Below are positions 61,023 through 64,000 of a stretch of 64,000 nucleotides of DNA, in pieces; within the stretch, counting starts at the first letter, position 1, and the number at the start of each line of letters is the position of its first letter. The notes under the pieces are model-generated. The model was not told the origin of the DNA. It made no database searches and was given only the letters and a program-made list of their open reading frames with translations. Position numbers and translations under genes: made by a program. The DNA is taken from positions 27,658-91,657 of the forward strand of contig WBMZ01009469.1 of assembly GCA_013400975.1 (NCBI GenBank). Reading direction: 5' to 3'. Source of the DNA: Atrichornis clamosus. Taxonomy: Eukaryota > Chordata > Aves > Passeriformes > Menuridae.

Positions 61023-63433
61023 TCACTGAAACAGGTTAGGAATTAGAGTCTGGAGGTGCCGTGTCTCCCAGGTCATCTGTACGGGAAATGGAAAGGCAAA
61101 ACAGTCAAGATGAAAGGGAGAAAATGCGAGAAAACGGAGTTCTGTGATAATGCAGGTGAGCAGCTCCTGGGAGAAGGGAGGTAAGAAAGCTGGAAAAAGT
61201 TCAATTTGTGGTTTTGGAGACATGAGGAAAGTCGTTCTGTGGATGGATGTTCACTAGACCATCACAGCTATGCAAAATTTGAAAAGCCATGGTCCGGAAA
61301 CAGGGCTTTGGGGACAACTGGGATACAAATGGACTGTTAGGCTGCTTCTCAGGCCATGTGGAGACACATGTATTTCATTGCTTAGCATTTGTTTTTGTTT
61401 GTCAGCTCCAGAAAGCCGTTTTCCCACAGCCTTGTCTCAGGACTGTGGGGTGCAGGAGCAAACTGAGGCTGTTGACTTTCAGACTACTCAATCATCCTGC
61501 AAATTACAGCCAGCCCAGAAAAAACCCCACTGCTCTGCATATTTCCTTATTGAGGTAGAAGTGTTGGGAAAACAACACGAGATTTTATTTCTGATAAACT
61601 AGGAGCTGTTTCAGGAACATGAATTATTTTTCTTGTATCAATATTTTACATTTATTCCTCCACTGTGGTATTGGGACTGAGATGGATGAAGTCTACAGCA
61701 TGGTTTCAGACTTTCTTTCAGGCACTCACAAGCTCTTGAAAAAAAATTAAAAAATTGTGCTGACATTTTGAAGTCAGAAGGGTTTATTTTCTGGTTATTT
61801 TAGCCTGGGGTATGGAAGCTGTGGGCTCCATTCCCTGCCCCATGTAATCCCTTTGCAACATCACTTGGAATCAGATTCTTAAAACACTTCTGGATGCCTA
61901 AGAACAGAGGCTTCCTAAAGGGCATCTGGAGGTGTTCAGGCACCTGAATAATTTTGAATATCTTGTGTACCACATCTGTAATCCTCCATCTCCTAGAACT
62001 TTGCACTGGTGAAAGGCTGCAGGAGAGATTTTGCTGCTTCATAATTGTATTGGGAGGAGAAATGCCCAGAGTATGGGAGATGTTGGAGCCTATAAAGGCA
62101 CTCATGATTTTCAATAAGGAAGTGAGGATAGAAGGGGTGGATCCACCAGGGGAATTTTATCTGCTATGTCCAACCTGGGCTGGCTGCTCTGTGCTGGGTT
62201 TGGACACAGCCTTGGTTGGAAGAAGGTCTTTTTCTCCAGACCAGAGCTGATTCAGGCCCAGAGAGAGCTCACTCAAATCTCTAGACAGCCTGAGACAAGA
62301 TAGATATGGTGTATCTGGGATTTAAACCTTGGTCTTGGTGCATGACTTAGAAAAACAAGATGAGGAGTAGGAGCTCAGTCAGGTCCCTCTAACCTGGTGG
62401 GAAACTTGTCTGTGATCTGGGGTTCTACAACTGTGCCAGAACTGAGGCTGCTTTGGACTTCATGCATGCAAACAGAGGTTGTGTAGATAGTTTTCGGGCT
62501 GGATCACCTGTGTGGTGCCGTCCTTGGGACAAAGACCTTGACTCCTCTGTGGTGAGATGCCTGGGAAATGTTACGCAGAGGTGTTTTACACATCATCCCC
62601 TGAGATGCAGCATGAGATTGAGCTTTCACTCTGGTGCAAGTTGGAGTGATTTTATCATAAGGCATGGCATGAACATGACCACGTAGGTTAAGTCCTGAAG
62701 GTTTCCCTCAGTCAAGACTGTCTTTGAACTCAACAAGCCTGAAGTTATTGCCTGATAGGAGGAGTAGTCCATCTGGGATTTCTCAGCTGAATTAACTTTA
62801 CTGATAAAAATGATCATATAAATATGTAAAATATAAAAACAGTGTTGTCAGTCGCTTTGTTTATTTCTGGCTCAGGGGGTTTATATGTTTAGTCTTGGAT
62901 GTTTTTCACATTGATTTTGTGTATCAAGCTTTAATGTTGTCAGGAACCACTGAGTAAAACTATTTAGTAATAACAATCATAATAGAGGGTGTGATTTCAT
63001 AATCCTAACAAAATAGATAAGATGGATGTTCAAATTACTTCTTGACTTGGGTTTAGGAGTTCTCCTGGTGCTTATCACATTGAATTAGTATTGAGACAAC
63101 TTTGTTTTCAAGGAGGTCTTCATGCTGGAGCATATCAAGTAAGAGATCTAAGAAACTATAACATCAACACTAATGATGTTTCTTTTGAGATACAAAAAGT
63201 TTGACTATTGAGGCAGTATTTTTTCTTGTCATTTGTTTAGTCTGTTTGGTGAATTCTGCCAGGTTGGTTTTGATCCTATGTAGAGTGATTTGCCGTAAGA
63301 GCGGATACATCAGCCGAGGCATGTTTGAAAGTAAATAATAAATAATTGTAACAGTTAATATAAGGAACTGACATCTCCACAGTTTATTTTCCACTTGGTT
63401 TAGTTTAGTTCAGGCCAGTTTCTTTCTGGCATC
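61023..63433. other. Intergenic or promoter-upstream DNA, no gene seen
   Basis: I see no exon. The sequence becomes AT-rich toward 62800-63400, just left of the CpG island. Confidence 0.5.
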
Positions 63434-63441
63434 ATTTGCAT
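63434..63441. promoter_or_regulatory. Octamer motif ATTTGCAT
   Basis: A perfect POU-factor octamer lies at the left edge of the CpG island. A perfect 8-mer can occur by chance, but the position next to a promoter-like region makes it worth recording. Confidence 0.45.
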
Positions 63442-63980
63442 CCCAGCCGAGAGATCAAAACGGAGCAGCCTCCCCCCATCTCTCCCTCGCTGCCTTCTCG
63501 GAGCCCCACGGCCGGGGCTCTCTCCTGGCGAGGGGAGAGGGGTGCTTTGGCAGGGACGGGTTCTGGGGTGCGGGGGGGCTGCGGGGCCGAAGGTCTCCAC
63601 CGCCGCTGGGCTCACGGGGGTGCGGGGAGGGGAACGCTCTGCGGCACAGCGAGGCACCGGCTCGGCACCGCAGCCCCGGGCGTGCCAGACGCCGGAGCGG
63701 TGCCGGTGGCGGGGTCCGGAGCGCTGCGGGGCTGCGGCGCAGCAGGGGCAGCGGGGCGCGCTCGACCGCTCCCGGCGCACCGAGCGCTCTGCGGCCGCCG
63801 GTGCCGCCCGCAAAGGGTTAAGGGGAGCGGGGCCGGCGGAGGGCGGGGGCTGCCGGGGGCTCCCGGGGATTGGTGCGAAGTTTGGAGCGGGGCGGCCCCG
63901 CACCGCCCTCCGCGGCGGCTCGGCCCCCACCGCCACAAAGCCCTGCAGGGAAAGTTGCTTTATCGCCGGTTTCTCTCTCC
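63440..63980. promoter_or_regulatory. CpG island, probable promoter or first exon
   Basis: The sequence switches abruptly from AT-rich to very GC- and CpG-rich and stays so for about 500 bp. It contains GC boxes (GGGCGG at 63841-63846, GGGGCGG at 63889-63895) and an inverted CCAAT box (ATTGG at 63869-63873). There is no TATA box in an obvious place. These are the marks of a CpG-island promoter of a vertebrate gene. The strand cannot be decided, and the coding part is probably outside the window or beyond a first intron. A minus-strand open frame (63400-63936) spans it but is Arg/Pro/Ala-rich, as expected from composition alone. Confidence 0.75.
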
Positions 63981-63988
63981 CCGGCTCT

Positions 63989-64000
63989 CCCCCCCCCCCC
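63989..64000. repeat. C12 homopolymer at window end
   Basis: Twelve C in a row finish the window directly after the CpG island. Such runs are hard to sequence and often mark contig ends in bird assemblies. Confidence 0.85.

Noticed and set aside
62285..62350. CR1 polymerase-like phrase 'gatatggtgtatctgggatt'
   Set aside because: The resemblance to the VxYLDF motif covers only about 25 bases, with no flanking CR1 blocks on either side.
63400..63936. 178-codon minus-strand open frame across the CpG island
   Set aside because: It is rich in Arg, Pro and Ala as GC-rich DNA predicts, begins at a non-ATG or weak start, and shows no domain. A second frame in the same place is also open.
1..64000. 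tRNA, rRNA and CRISPR arrays
   Set aside because: I looked for tRNA A/B boxes with cloverleaf arms and for regularly spaced repeats and saw none; by-eye inspection can miss diverged small RNAs.

Overview
The window looks like non-coding nuclear DNA from a bird. The main reason is the repeat content. Fragments of CR1 LINEs occur on both strands, several with the typical avian CR1 3' end (a block reading as 'ggtcccttccaacccaaaccattctatga' in sense, or its complement). There is also a retroviral-type LTR and an old MIR/CORE-SINE copy. Base composition is moderate, and long open frames are scarce and chance-like. The species cannot be fixed from the sequence. I found no intact, recognisable protein-coding gene and no tRNA, rRNA or CRISPR array.

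Layout. About 1-37,600 is intergenic or intronic sequence carrying CR1 fragments near 3.2, 7.4, 17.7, 24.6, 26.3-27.3 (two joined), 28.9-29.8, 31.8 and 33.7 kb. About 37.6-40.4 kb is the oddest part. It holds a coding-like but broken reading frame (one in-frame TAG, Ala/Glu-rich tail), a short run of an 11-residue 'LSQ' repeat in another frame, a Pro-rich frame, then a single N, a likely LTR of about 820 bp with an internal 39-bp minisatellite, and an antisense CR1 endonuclease fragment. About 40.4-63.4 kb is again gene-poor and holds an antisense CR1 reverse-transcriptase fragment (41.7 kb), a MIR-like SINE (43.5 kb), an ancient CR1-L piece (48.8 kb) and a CpG-dense patch ending in A13 (60.6-61.0 kb). 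From about 63,440 to the right edge is a strong CpG island with GC boxes and a CCAAT box, probably the promoter or first exon of a gene beyond, or starting at, the edge.

How it fits together. The most economical reading is a gene-poor flank or large intron next to a CpG-island promoter at the right edge. AT-rich, repeat-free blocks (for example 2.64-2.90, 11.6-11.8, 20.4-20.9, 28.0-28.4 and 41.9-42.2 kb) look by eye like candidate conserved regulatory elements, but that needs alignment to test. The best candidate for something undescribed is the broken LSQ-repeat coding segment directly upstream of the LTR at 37.6-39.2 kb.
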